From Akkermansia muciniphila (GTDB lineage: Bacteria > Verrucomicrobiota > Verrucomicrobiia > Verrucomicrobiales > Akkermansiaceae): a DNA stretch of 64,000 nt. Each line of letters starts with the position of its first letter. Within the stretch, counting starts at the first letter, position 1. Shown piece after piece: positions 1-8,746 of this stretch. The stretch is taken from assembly GCA_004557455.1 (NCBI GenBank), contig SFDX01000001.1, positions 1-64,000 of the forward strand. The letters are read 5' to 3'. The position numbers were made by a program, and so were the translations under genes. Below the pieces are notes generated by a model. The model saw nothing but the letters and a program-made list of their open reading frames with translations. It was not told the DNA's origin and did no database searches.

Positions 1-15
1 TAATTATAGCAGAAG

Positions 16-330
16 ATGCCGAGGATGGGAAGCCTGTATATCTTTACCATCGCGCATCACTCGCTCCCGGGGGTGGTCATAAAAACTGACGGAGCGCCCT
101 TTTTGCTCGCGATGTTGATGCTGGAAGAGGGCGACCCGGATTCTACCGACCTCGCCATGGCGATGTTGCATGAAGCAGCAGGGCGTGGGATGGCAGCTGC
201 TCAGTCCTATTTGGGACAATGGCTGCTGGCCCATGGTGGAGATCGAGCGGAGGCAATTGATTGGCTCAGGAAGGCAGCCTATCTCGAGAATGAATCCGCA
301 CAGAGCATTCTCGATTCTCTCGAGGAGTGA
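16..330 (+). CDS. Short Sel1-repeat-like protein, possibly a remnant
   Basis: The 104-residue frame contains about two Sel1-like helical repeats in residues 28-104: the pattern runs LAMAMLHEAAGRGMAAAQ, then a spaced AIDWLRKAA and a closing SAQSILDSLEE. Sel1 repeats are alpha/alpha solenoids used for protein-protein contacts. The first 27 residues do not resemble a repeat or a signal peptide, and a stop codon lies in frame at the very start of the window, so the gene cannot extend further upstream. It may be the 3' end of a larger Sel1 gene broken by rearrangement, or a genuine small protein. An inverted-repeat element begins 38 bp after its stop codon. Confidence 0.4.
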   Translation: MPRMGSLYIFTIAHHSLPGVVIKTDGAPFLLAMLMLEEGDPDSTDLAMAMLHEAAGRGMAAAQSYLGQWLLAHGGDRAEAIDWLRKAAYLENESAQSILDSLEE

Positions 331-368
331 CGGCTTGTTATCCTTACGGCATGAGAGAATGGGTGAAT

Positions 369-546
369 GCAGAATTTCGGGAAGCTGGGGGAAAGTGAAT
401 ATCATGCTGATCCCCGGCAAGATTTCGAAGCGGATTCACGGTGATTTTTATCAAAAAAACGTCAACGAATCCACTGCACCGGCGACATGCAGTCTGAACG
501 GAGCTATGAACACGAATCAGCTTCCGTAACCTTCCCGAAATTCTGC
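369..546. mobile_element. MITE-like element with 16-bp perfect terminal inverted repeats
   Basis: A perfect 16-bp inverted repeat, GCAGAATTTCGGGAAG at 369-384 and its complement at 531-546, bounds a 178-bp segment. Past the perfect part the arms continue imperfectly (about 9 of the next 16 positions match), as in the ends of insertion sequences. The interior carries no convincing coding region. No clear target-site duplication is seen in the flanks. Together with the promoter below, this accounts for most of the gene-free stretch 331-712; I see nothing else in 547-677. Confidence 0.45.
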
Positions 547-677
547 GTTCCCAAAGCCATCAGCTACCTACCACCTCAGCCGCCGAGAAGTCTCCGACCA
601 CCTTCCGCCTCCCCCCTCCGTCCCGGCTACAGTTAAGGGGAGAGTGGGGATTTGTGCGTGTGCGGCGCGCAAAAGAG

Positions 678-706
678 TTGACGCCGCCCGCAATCGGGGG
701 TAGGAT
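678..706 (+). promoter_or_regulatory. Sigma70-type promoter abutting the methyltransferase start
   Basis: TTGACG (678-683), a 17-bp spacer and TAGGAT (701-706). The -10 box ends 6 nt before the GTG at 713, so the predicted transcript would begin at or next to the start codon. Confidence 0.6.
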
Positions 707-712
707 AGAGCC

Positions 713-2002
713 GTGAGCCATTTCCGTATGCAGCCGCGCATCGACAAAATGCGCAAGAATCCCACCTTCCCCGCCCGCAAGGCCCCGACGGCAACACCTG
801 CCCCGGACGGCAGCGAGCAGTGGTTGCGCCCTTGGGTGCAGCTCAAGTATTTCACCTATAACCCCGCCGTGTTCCCGCGCATGCTCGGGGCCGTCAGCCC
901 GGATGCCGTGAAAGGCGGCCTCATCCATGTGTACGACAAGAACGGCGAGCTCTTCGGCGGCGGATTCTGGAACCCGGACAGCCGCACCCCGCTGCGCATG
1001 CTGCGCCACGGAGCCGAGCCCCTCACCGAGCAAGCCCTGGAGGACGCTCTGCGCCGCGCCGTAGCTTGGCGCCGCGATGAATGCAGGCTGGACGCAGTGA
1101 CCGATGCCTACCGCGTGGTACACGGCGATTCCGATGGACTGGGCGGGTTGATTGCCGACCGCTACGGCGATGTGCTGAGCCTAGAAGTGAGCACCCTGGG
1201 CGTGTGGCAACGCCTGCCGCAGTGGCTCCCCCTGCTGCACGAGCTCTGCGGCACCGCCCGCCATGTCATCAGCGTGGATGAGAAAATCGCCCGCATGGAG
1301 GGCATCGACCCCACGACCGCCCCGCCGAGCGAGCCCGTGCGCAAGGTGCGCATCACCGAGAACGGCGTGAGCTTTGAGGTAGACTTTGCCATGGGCCACA
1401 AGACCGGCTTCTTCTGCGACCAACGGGACAACCGCCTGAAGCTCTCACGCCTGGTGCGCGGCAAGAGTCTGCTGGACCTCTGCTGCTACTCCGGCGGCTT
1501 CTCCATCCTCGCCAAGCTGCGCGGCGGTGCCGGCGAGGTGACGGCGGTGGATCTGGACGAAAAAGCCATCGCCATGGCCAAGCGCAACGCCAATATTAAC
1601 GGCTGCAACGGCCCGCTGCGCATCGACTTCGTGCATGCGGATGCCTTCGTCTACGCCCGCCAAATGGTCCGCAACGGGCGGCAGTTCGACGTCGTGCTGC
1701 TGGACCCGCCCAAGTTCGTGCAGGGCCGCGATGAAGAGAAAGAAGAGGGACTCAAGAAATACAACGACCTGAACATGCTGGGCTTGCAATGCGTACGCCC
1801 CGGCGGACTCTTCGTCACCTGCTCCTGCTCCGGGCTGGTCACTCCGTCGGAGTTCGAGAAAGTGGTCATCAAGGCGGCGCAGCGGCTGGGCAAACGCTTG
1901 CAAATCATGGAGATGAGCGGGCCGGGCTGGGACCACCCCTTCCTCTCCACCTACCCGGAAGGCCGCTACCTTAAAGTGATCTGGGCGCGCGTGTTATCAT
2001 GA
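713..2002 (+). CDS. Class I SAM-dependent 23S rRNA methyltransferase, RlmI type
   Basis: Predicted to transfer a methyl group from S-adenosylmethionine to a cytosine of 23S rRNA in the cytoplasm. The protein shows an N-terminal PUA-like RNA-binding part (about residues 40-110), a middle domain, and a Rossmann methyltransferase fold. Visible motifs are the SAM-binding LLDLCCYSGGFS with acidic VDLDEKA after it, the motif IV LLDPPKF, and a CSCSG motif typical of the RlmI group. It is 429 aa against about 396 in E. coli RlmI; the extra length is an N-terminal basic extension. GTG at 713 is chosen because the promoter ends 6 nt before it; ATG 728 or 749 are alternatives. Its stop overlaps the next gene in ATGA. 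Confidence 0.85.
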   Translation: MSHFRMQPRIDKMRKNPTFPARKAPTATPAPDGSEQWLRPWVQLKYFTYNPAVFPRMLGAVSPDAVKGGLIHVYDKNGELFGGGFWNPDSRTPLRMLRHGAEPLTEQALEDALRRAVAWRRDECRLDAVTDAYRVVHGDSDGLGGLIADRYGDVLSLEVSTLGVWQRLPQWLPLLHELCGTARHVISVDEKIARMEGIDPTTAPPSEPVRKVRITENGVSFEVDFAMGHKTGFFCDQRDNRLKLSRLVRGKSLLDLCCYSGGFSILAKLRGGAGEVTAVDLDEKAIAMAKRNANINGCNGPLRIDFVHADAFVYARQMVRNGRQFDVVLLDPPKFVQGRDEEKEEGLKKYNDLNMLGLQCVRPGGLFVTCSCSGLVTPSEFEKVVIKAAQRLGKRLQIMEMSGPGWDHPFLSTYPEGRYLKVIWARVLS

Positions 2003-3666
2003 TCGAATCGCTGGTCATCGGCTTGGCGTTGGCGCTGCTGCTGGGCATGGCAGCGCAAAAACTGCATCTCTCCCCCCTGGTGGGTTACCTACTGGCGGGA
2101 GTGATAGCGGGTTCGCCGCAGGTGAGCAGCGTGGACAACCACACGGTGGAGGAGTTCTCGCACGTGGGCATCGTGCTGCTGCTCTTCGGGGTGGGTTTGC
2201 ATTTTCATTTCAAGGACCTGCTGGCCGTGCAGCGCGTAGCCCTGCCGGGGTCGGTGCTCAACATGCTGCTGCATACCGTGGTGGGCGGGGCGATTTTCTA
2301 CGCTTTCACCGGCTGCGGATGGGCGGCTGCGGCCATGTTCGGCGTGTGCTTCAGCGTGGCGAGCACGGTAGTACTCACCCGCGTGTTGGAAGATAACCGC
2401 GTGCTGCACACTCCCTCCGGCCACACCGCCCTGGGCTGGCTGGTGGTGGAGGACATTTTCACCATCGTGCTGCTGGTGCTGCTGCCTGCTCTGGTGAGCG
2501 GCGGCAGTGTGGGCATGGCCCTGCTGGGAATGGCACTGAAGCTGGTGGCACTGGTCATCTGCGTGGCCTACGTGGGCAAGTATATCATCCACCGCGTGCT
2601 CACCTACTTGGCGCGCAGTGCCTCCGGCGAGATGTTTACGCTGGCGGTGCTGGTGTTTGCCATGGGCATTGCGGTGCTTTCCGCGCATGTGTTCGGGGCG
2701 TCCATGGAGTTCGGGGCCTTCCTCTCCGGCATGGTGCTGGGGCAGAGTCGATTTGCAGCCCGTGCGGCGAGCGAGGCCCTGCCGATGCGCGATGCCTTCG
2801 CGGTGCTCTTCTTCGTGTCGGTCGGCATGTCCTTCGATTGGCACGGCATGGTGGAGCAACTGCCGCTGGTACTGGCCATGCTAGGCTTCACGATTATTTT
2901 CAAACCGCTCACGGTATGGCTCAGCGTGCTGTTGCTGCGCAAGCCGATGCGCATGGCCGTGCTGGTGGCGGGCTCTTTCAGCCAGGTCGGTGAGTTCTCC
3001 TTCATCCTGGGCGCACTGGCGGCGGGGGAATGGGGCCTGCTGGACAAGGCGGCCGTCAATGTGATCACGGCGGTGGCCATCATCTCCATCACGCTGAACC
3101 CGCTGCTGTACCGCCTGCTGCCGGGGCTCATCCGCGCGCTGGAGAAACGGGGCATCGGCCAAGGTCCGGCACCCGCCGCCGTACCGCAGCCGGAGGATTC
3201 GCGCTACCGCAGCATCGTGGTGGGCTACGGTCCCTGCGGCGAGATGCTCACCGGCATTCTGCGCGATCATGACATGGACGTGGTGGTGCTGGAGATGAAC
3301 ATCGACACCGTCAACAAACTCTGCGGGGCGGGACTCCCCGCGCTGCACGGCGATGCGCGCTCGCGCTCCGTGTTGCAGGCCGCCGGCTGCGAGCAGGCCA
3401 AGGCCATCATTATCACCTCCTCCGCCGCCCCCGCGCAGGAGATTGCCTCCGCCGCGCGCAGCCTTAACCCCGGCATCGAGGTGCTGGCCCAGACCCACTA
3501 CATCCGGGATGCTCGAAAGCTGCGCAGCGAGGGGGCACGCAATGTTATCTCCGGCGAGGAGGAAGCGGCCATCACCATGGGCGTGACCCTGCTGCGCAGC
3601 CTCGGCGCCACGGAGGAACAGGTGATGCAGGAACGCCGCCAGCTCCGCCGAACGCTCTCCCCGTAA
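1999..3666 (+). CDS. CPA2-family cation:proton antiporter with RCK/TrkA-N domain (copy 1)
   Basis: An integral membrane antiporter of the KefB/KefC/YbaL group, expected to exchange K+ or Na+ for protons across the inner membrane. The first 380 or so residues form 12-13 hydrophobic segments of the Na+/H+ exchanger domain, including SPLVGYLLAG and the conserved FFVSVGMSF segment. A cytosolic RCK_N nucleotide-binding domain follows, with a VVGYGPCGEML Rossmann motif near residue 400. It shares ATGA with the upstream methyltransferase and lies 27 bp before a close paralogue, so the three genes are probably co-transcribed. The transported ion cannot be told from sequence. Confidence 0.88.
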   Translation: MIESLVIGLALALLLGMAAQKLHLSPLVGYLLAGVIAGSPQVSSVDNHTVEEFSHVGIVLLLFGVGLHFHFKDLLAVQRVALPGSVLNMLLHTVVGGAIFYAFTGCGWAAAAMFGVCFSVASTVVLTRVLEDNRVLHTPSGHTALGWLVVEDIFTIVLLVLLPALVSGGSVGMALLGMALKLVALVICVAYVGKYIIHRVLTYLARSASGEMFTLAVLVFAMGIAVLSAHVFGASMEFGAFLSGMVLGQSRFAARAASEALPMRDAFAVLFFVSVGMSFDWHGMVEQLPLVLAMLGFTIIFKPLTVWLSVLLLRKPMRMAVLVAGSFSQVGEFSFILGALAAGEWGLLDKAAVNVITAVAIISITLNPLLYRLLPGLIRALEKRGIGQGPAPAAVPQPEDSRYRSIVVGYGPCGEMLTGILRDHDMDVVVLEMNIDTVNKLCGAGLPALHGDARSRSVLQAAGCEQAKAIIITSSAAPAQEIASAARSLNPGIEVLAQTHYIRDARKLRSEGARNVISGEEEAAITMGVTLLRSLGATEEQVMQERRQLRRTLSP

Positions 3667-3693
3667 CCCCTCTCCCAACCCAACATTCTGCTT

Positions 3694-5376
3694 ATGATAT
3701 TCACTCTCATGATAGGCCTGGCACTGGCACTGCTGTTCGGCATTATCGCGCAAAAACTCAGTCTCTCTCCGCTGGTGGGCTACCTGTTTGCCGGCATCGC
3801 GGCGGCGGCCCTGGGCACCGGCGGCATGGACGGCGAGACGGTGCACGGCTTCTCGGACCTTGGCATCGTGCTGCTGCTCTTCGGTGTGGGGCTGCAATTC
3901 CACTTCAAAGACCTGTTGGCCGTGCGTCAGGTAGCCGTGCCGGGCAGCATCATCAACATGGTCCTGCGAACCCTGCTGGCGGGGGCGATTTTCTACGCCC
4001 TCACCGGCTGCTCTTGGGAGTGCGCGGCCATGTTCGGTGCCTGCCTCAGCGTCTCCAGCACGGTGGTGCTCACCCGCGTGTTGGAAGATAACCGCATTCT
4101 GCAAACCCCCGTGGGGCACACGGCCTTGGGCTGGCTGGTGGTGGAGGACATCGCGACCATCGTGCTGCTGGTGTTGCTGCCCGCCCTGGTGCGCGGAGGC
4201 TCGCTGTGGGAGGCCATGTTCTGGATGTCGGTGAAGCTGCTCGCGCTCATTTTCTGCGTGGCCTACCTGGGCAAATACGTCATCAAGAAGGTGCTCACCT
4301 ACCTCTCCGGCAGTGCGTCCGGCGAGCTCTTCACGCTGGCGGTGCTGGTGTTTGCCATCGGCATTGCGGGGCTCTCCGCGCATGTGTTCGGGGCGTCCAT
4401 GGAGTTCGGGGCCTTCCTCTCCGGCATGGTGCTGGGGCAGAGCCGCTTTGCGGCCCGCGCGGCGAGCGAGGCCTTGCCGATGCGCGATGCCTTCGCGGTG
4501 CTTTTCTTCGTGTCGGTGGGCATGGGGTTCAACCTGCAGGGGCTTCTGGACCATTGGCAACTGGCACTGGCCATTCTGGGCTTTACCATGCTGCTCAAGC
4601 CGCTCATCGCCTACCTGAGCATCCGCCTGTTGCGTAAGCCTTTCCGCCTCGGCGTGCTGGTGTCGGCATCCTTCAGTCAAATCGGTGAATTTTCCTTCAT
4701 CCTCGCCTCGCTGGCGGCGTCTAAATACGACCTGCTGCCGGACTACGCCTGCAATGTCATCACGGGCGTGGCGATCATTTCCATCACGCTGAATGCCATG
4801 CTCTATCGCTTGGTGCCGCCGATGGTGGACAAGCTGGAGCGGCGCGGCGTGGGGGTGGTCGTCGATTCCTCGGCGGCCCCGGCACCGCCCACGGATGACC
4901 GCTATCGCATCATCGTGGTAGGCTACGGTCCCTGCGGGGAGCTGCTGACGCGCATTCTCCGCGCGCATGATATGGATGTGCTGGTGCTGGAGATGAATAT
5001 CAACACCGTGGCCCGCCTGGCGAAGGAGGGCATCCCGGCCCTGCACGGCGATGCTCGGGTGCGTTCCATCCTGCGCATGGCGGGCTGTGAGCAGGCGAAG
5101 GCCATCATCATCTCGACTTCCGCCGCTCCGGCAGAGGCCATCGCTTCCGCCGCACGCGGGCTGAACCCGGAGATCCGCGTGGTGGCGCAGACGCAGTATA
5201 TCCGCAACGCTCGCCTCATGGAACAGGGCGGGGCAGCGGCGGTCTTCTCGGGCGAGGAGGAGGTGGCGCTTTCCATGAATGACCACCTGCTGCGCGGATT
5301 CGGTGCTACGGAGGAGCAGGTGATGCAGGAGCACCGCGAGGCGAAGAAACTTTTGCGAGCCGTGCCATGCAAATAG
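3694..5376 (+). CDS. CPA2-family cation:proton antiporter with RCK/TrkA-N domain (copy 2)
   Basis: This is a tandem paralogue of the preceding gene, with the same plan: an exchanger membrane domain (about residues 1-380) and a C-terminal RCK_N domain with VVGYGPCGELL. The two proteins are nearly identical in the core helix pair around HVFGASMEFGAFLSG. There the DNA is identical over 68 bp (2680-2747 against 4375-4442), including silent positions, which suggests recent gene conversion. The linker before the RCK domain differs (AAPAPPTDD against AAVPQPEDS). Two RCK-bearing copies could form homo- or hetero-dimers; that is inference. The end overlaps the start of nnr by 10 bp. Confidence 0.87.
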   Translation: MIFTLMIGLALALLFGIIAQKLSLSPLVGYLFAGIAAAALGTGGMDGETVHGFSDLGIVLLLFGVGLQFHFKDLLAVRQVAVPGSIINMVLRTLLAGAIFYALTGCSWECAAMFGACLSVSSTVVLTRVLEDNRILQTPVGHTALGWLVVEDIATIVLLVLLPALVRGGSLWEAMFWMSVKLLALIFCVAYLGKYVIKKVLTYLSGSASGELFTLAVLVFAIGIAGLSAHVFGASMEFGAFLSGMVLGQSRFAARAASEALPMRDAFAVLFFVSVGMGFNLQGLLDHWQLALAILGFTMLLKPLIAYLSIRLLRKPFRLGVLVSASFSQIGEFSFILASLAASKYDLLPDYACNVITGVAIISITLNAMLYRLVPPMVDKLERRGVGVVVDSSAAPAPPTDDRYRIIVVGYGPCGELLTRILRAHDMDVLVLEMNINTVARLAKEGIPALHGDARVRSILRMAGCEQAKAIIISTSAAPAEAIASAARGLNPEIRVVAQTQYIRNARLMEQGGAAAVFSGEEEVALSMNDHLLRGFGATEEQVMQEHREAKKLLRAVPCK

Positions 5377-6788
5377 CCTCTGCCCAGACAGTGCGCGCCG
5401 CAGAACAGGCGGCTTTTGCAGCCCGGCTCACGAGTTCGTCGGTGCTCATGGATGCCGTGGTGGAGCGGCTGGCGCGCCACCCTTTCGTGCGGGCGTTACA
5501 GCCGGAGGCCGTGGTGGTGTATGCGGGGCGCGGTAACAATGCGGGGGATGCCATCGGGCTGGCCGCTCGGCTGGGTCTGCCGGTGGTGCTGCGGCTTGTC
5601 GGGGGTGGACTGTCAGCGGAGTCGCAGCGGCAGCTGGAGGCCCTGCCCGGCTACGAAACGGAGCTTCCGCCGCCGGGGACGCGGCTTCTTCTGTTGGATG
5701 GTTTGTTGGGCAGCGGAGCGCACGGACGCCTGCGAACGGAGTATGCGGATGCCGTGCGCGAGATGAACGCCCTGCGGGCAGCGTCACCGGGTTCCTGTCT
5801 GCTGGCGGTGGATATACCGACGGGGCTGGATGCCGAGTCGGGCAGCTTCACGGAGGGCGAGGTGGTGTTGGCGGATGCTACGGCGGCCATCGGTTGCGTG
5901 AAACCCGGGATGCTGGCGGATGGCGCGCAGGATGCCGTGGGGCGTCTGCTCTGCATCCCTCTGCCGGAGGTCGCCATCGCGCCGTGCTCACCCCACCGCG
6001 TGTTAGATGCGGCGGAGGTGGCGGGCTGGCTTCCGCGCTCGCCGTTTTCCTGCTTCAAGAACCGCCGGGGGCGCGTGGCCATCGTGGCGGGCAGCATCGG
6101 GATGCTCGGCGCGGCGGAGCTCTGCGCGCGGGCGGCGGTGCATGCGGGGGCCGGTCTGGTGGCGGCCTACGCCCTGCCGGAGGCCTACCCGCTGCTGGCG
6201 GTTCGTATGCCGCCGGAGGTAATGGTGCGCCCCGTGGCGTCCTACGCCGACATCGCAGAGCCGCAGGCCGATGCACTGGTCATCGGCCCGGGTTTGGGCA
6301 GCCTGCCGCCCCGCGAGCGCACGGCCCTGCGCAAACTCGCCGCCGATTTTCCCCGCACCGTTGTGCTCGATGCGGACGGCCTGAATCTCGCCGCCGAGGA
6401 GGGCTGGGATTTCCCGCCTAACTTCATTCTCACCCCGCACCCCGGGGAGATGCGCCGACTGGATCCCCACCCCGTAACCACGCGCCTTGAGACGGTGCAG
6501 CGCTTCCTCGACCGGCACGACTGCACCCTCCTCCTCAAGGGCTGCCGCACCGTCATCGCCGACCGCCGGCAACTCTTTTACAACTCCACCGGCGGCCCCT
6601 TCATGGCCAACGGAGGCCAAGGCGATGTCCTCTCCGGCGCCATCGCGGCCCTCGCCGCCCGCGGCCTGCCCCCCCTCCGCGCCGCAGCCCTCGCTGCTTA
6701 CCTCTGCGGCCTCGCCGCCGAATCCCTTGCCTCCCCCATCACCCCCGCCTCCGCCGTCGCCTCCGCCCTCGCAAAGCTCGCGGAGTAA
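5367..6788 (+). CDS. nnr: Bifunctional NAD(P)H-hydrate epimerase / ADP-dependent NAD(P)H-hydrate dehydratase
   Basis: A metabolite-repair enzyme that returns damaged hydrated NADH and NADPH to the active cofactors. The N-terminal YjeF_N epimerase domain (about residues 1-210) shows GRGNNAGDA and the DIPTGLDAESG loop. The C-terminal YjeF_C domain (about 220-473) has the ribokinase-like fold with the ADP-site motif NGGQGDVLSG. At 473 aa it is slightly shorter than E. coli Nnr (515). The ATG at 5367 lies inside the last codons of the antiporter gene, so it is translationally coupled. It carries no signal peptide and should be cytosolic. Confidence 0.92.
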   Translation: MQIASAQTVRAAEQAAFAARLTSSSVLMDAVVERLARHPFVRALQPEAVVVYAGRGNNAGDAIGLAARLGLPVVLRLVGGGLSAESQRQLEALPGYETELPPPGTRLLLLDGLLGSGAHGRLRTEYADAVREMNALRAASPGSCLLAVDIPTGLDAESGSFTEGEVVLADATAAIGCVKPGMLADGAQDAVGRLLCIPLPEVAIAPCSPHRVLDAAEVAGWLPRSPFSCFKNRRGRVAIVAGSIGMLGAAELCARAAVHAGAGLVAAYALPEAYPLLAVRMPPEVMVRPVASYADIAEPQADALVIGPGLGSLPPRERTALRKLAADFPRTVVLDADGLNLAAEEGWDFPPNFILTPHPGEMRRLDPHPVTTRLETVQRFLDRHDCTLLLKGCRTVIADRRQLFYNSTGGPFMANGGQGDVLSGAIAALAARGLPPLRAAALAAYLCGLAAESLASPITPASAVASALAKLAE

Positions 6789-6819
6789 GAAAATGGCAGA
6801 AATGTGGTGGAAAAGCAGC

Positions 6820-6848
6820 TTGCAGAGGGGGCGGGAAGGTGGTATGAT
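6820..6848 (+). promoter_or_regulatory. Sigma70-type promoter of the ActB-like gene
   Basis: TTGCAG (6820-6825), a 17-bp spacer and TATGAT (6843-6848), ending 8 nt before ATG 6857. Confidence 0.55.
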
Positions 6849-6856
6849 GGGTGGGC

Positions 6857-8746
6857 ATGGAATGGGGACGAATGACGCGACGGGATTTTTTGAAAGGGCT
6901 GGGGCTGTTGGCTCTGGGGGCGGTGGCGTCGTGTCGGCGGGCGCAGGTGTATGCGATTGAGCCCGAGGGGTGTCCGGAGTGGATGCGGGCGGGAGAACTG
7001 ACGGCCTTTGCCACGTGCATGCCGTGGCCGCGCGGGGCATACCCGCTGCTGGCAGTGTGCAGCGGCGGGGTCCCGATACGGCTTGAGCCGAATCCGCATG
7101 CGGGGCAGCCGGGGCTTCCGGCGCATGTGCTGGCAAGCATCACGGACCTGTATGACCCCGCGCGCGAAGCCGAACCCACCTTCTGCGGGAAGCCCTACCC
7201 CGCGGCCGGCATCGCGGGCGGCATCCGCGCTTGGGCGGACGGCCTGCGCAAGGGGCGCCGCATCGGTTTTCTCTTCCCCGAAGGCTACTCACCCCTGCGC
7301 GCGAGGCAAGCCGAGCAACTGCAACAGGCCGGAGCAGGAGTGCGCATGTATGCCTACGACCCTTTGGCCGAGTACAGCGACTGCCCCGCCCCGGAGCCCC
7401 TGAACACCGCACGCCGCCTCTCCCTGGGCGAGCCCCGGCGCTTTGCCCACGGCTTCGGCAGCCTCGAGGAACTGACCCGCGACTTGGCCGAACTGGAAGC
7501 CCTCTTCATCTTCACCCCCGCGGATGCCGCCGAACACTCCCCCGCCTTCGCCGAGGCCCTGCGACACACCTCGGCGGAAACCTACCGCTTTTGCCTGCGC
7601 CGAGACCGAACCGCCGAGCTGTGCACCTACACCGTGCCCGCCACCCATTTTTTAGAAGAATGGGGAGCAGAAGCCGACACACACGGCCACATCTGCCTGC
7701 GGCAACCCGTCACCCTACCCCTGCGCCCCGCCGTATCAGAAGCCGAAGTTCTGGAAGCCCTGCTGCACGGCAGAGACCTGCACCCGAACACCGGCGACAG
7801 CCCCGCCCGCCGCGCCCTGCGCGAGCTGCTGCCCGACACCGACAGCATCCTGCGCCGAGGGCTGACCGACGGTGCCCCCCGCCCCGAGCTCCCCTGCCCC
7901 CGCAGCACCGACCGCTACTTTCACCCCCTGTTTGGCGACGGTCGCAACACCCACAACCCATGGCTCCGCGAAGCCTATGACCCGCAGAGCGGCACCGCCG
8001 GTGCCCCCGTATGCGAACGGGGACTGTGCCCCTTCGCCCCCGAATCCCGCGCCGACGAACTCCCCCGGCAAACGAGCTACCCCGCCCGCGACCTACCGTG
8101 CACCACCCTGCACCCCCTCCCCGGCCCCGGTCCGCAGTGGGGGCTGCTCATTGACCTCTCCCGCTGCTGCGGCTGCAACGCCTGCACCATCGCCTGCCGT
8201 GCAGAGAACAACATTCCCACCGTGGGCGCCGAGCAACAGAATGCGAACCGCGACCTGCAATGGCTGCGCCTGCGCCGCTACGGCAGCACCATTGTACCCA
8301 CCCTGTGCCGACAATGCGCCAACGCCCCCTGCGAGGCCGCCTGCCCCGTGAACGCCACCGTACGCACCCCGGAAGGCCTGAATGCCATGGTGTACCCCCG
8401 CTGCATGGGCACCCGCTACTGCGCTGCCGCCTGCCCCTACGGCGCGCGCACCTTCAACTTCTTCGACTACAGCGCAAGAGCACGGGAGCAGCTCCCCCTG
8501 CCCGCCAACCCGCGCGTGACCGTACGCCCTCGCGGCGTGATGGAAAAATGCACCCTCTGCGTGCAACGCATCAACGCCGCCAAAACAGACGGCAGCACCC
8601 CGACCACGGCCTGTGCACAAGCTTGCCCCGCCGGGGCGATCCGCCTGGTAGACCTTACCCGCATTCCCCCCACCCCGGGCATCACCACGGCCTTCGATGT
8701 CCCCGGCACGGAGCCCCGCGTCTTCTACCTGGCCCCGGAGGCTTAG
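6857..8746 (+). CDS. ActB-like Tat lipoprotein with four [4Fe-4S] cluster sites, shortened
   Basis: Begins with a twin-arginine signal (MTRRDFLKG) and a lipobox-like VASC, so it is probably exported folded and lipid-anchored. Residues of about 35-330 resemble a cut-down form of the molybdopterin-oxidoreductase-like half of ActB from Alternative Complex III (motifs LYDPAREA and PATHFLEEWG). It is far shorter than usual and lacks any visible molybdopterin-binding signature. The last 200 residues are a HybA/DmsB-like ferredoxin module with Cys clusters CCGCNACTIAC, CRQCANAPCEAAC, CAAACPYG and CTLCVQ. No ActA, ActC/NrfD or other partner lies beside it. The start is taken at 6857; 6872 is also possible. 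It probably carries electrons, with an unknown partner. Confidence 0.7.
   Translation: MEWGRMTRRDFLKGLGLLALGAVASCRRAQVYAIEPEGCPEWMRAGELTAFATCMPWPRGAYPLLAVCSGGVPIRLEPNPHAGQPGLPAHVLASITDLYDPAREAEPTFCGKPYPAAGIAGGIRAWADGLRKGRRIGFLFPEGYSPLRARQAEQLQQAGAGVRMYAYDPLAEYSDCPAPEPLNTARRLSLGEPRRFAHGFGSLEELTRDLAELEALFIFTPADAAEHSPAFAEALRHTSAETYRFCLRRDRTAELCTYTVPATHFLEEWGAEADTHGHICLRQPVTLPLRPAVSEAEVLEALLHGRDLHPNTGDSPARRALRELLPDTDSILRRGLTDGAPRPELPCPRSTDRYFHPLFGDGRNTHNPWLREAYDPQSGTAGAPVCERGLCPFAPESRADELPRQTSYPARDLPCTTLHPLPGPGPQWGLLIDLSRCCGCNACTIACRAENNIPTVGAEQQNANRDLQWLRLRRYGSTIVPTLCRQCANAPCEAACPVNATVRTPEGLNAMVYPRCMGTRYCAAACPYGARTFNFFDYSARAREQLPLPANPRVTVRPRGVMEKCTLCVQRINAAKTDGSTPTTACAQACPAGAIRLVDLTRIPPTPGITTAFDVPGTEPRVFYLAPEA

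Noticed and set aside
2881..5334. Long open frame of 817 codons on the minus strand under the two antiporter genes
   Set aside because: His/Gln/Arg-rich composition typical of an antisense shadow of GC-rich membrane genes; no family motif and no promoter.
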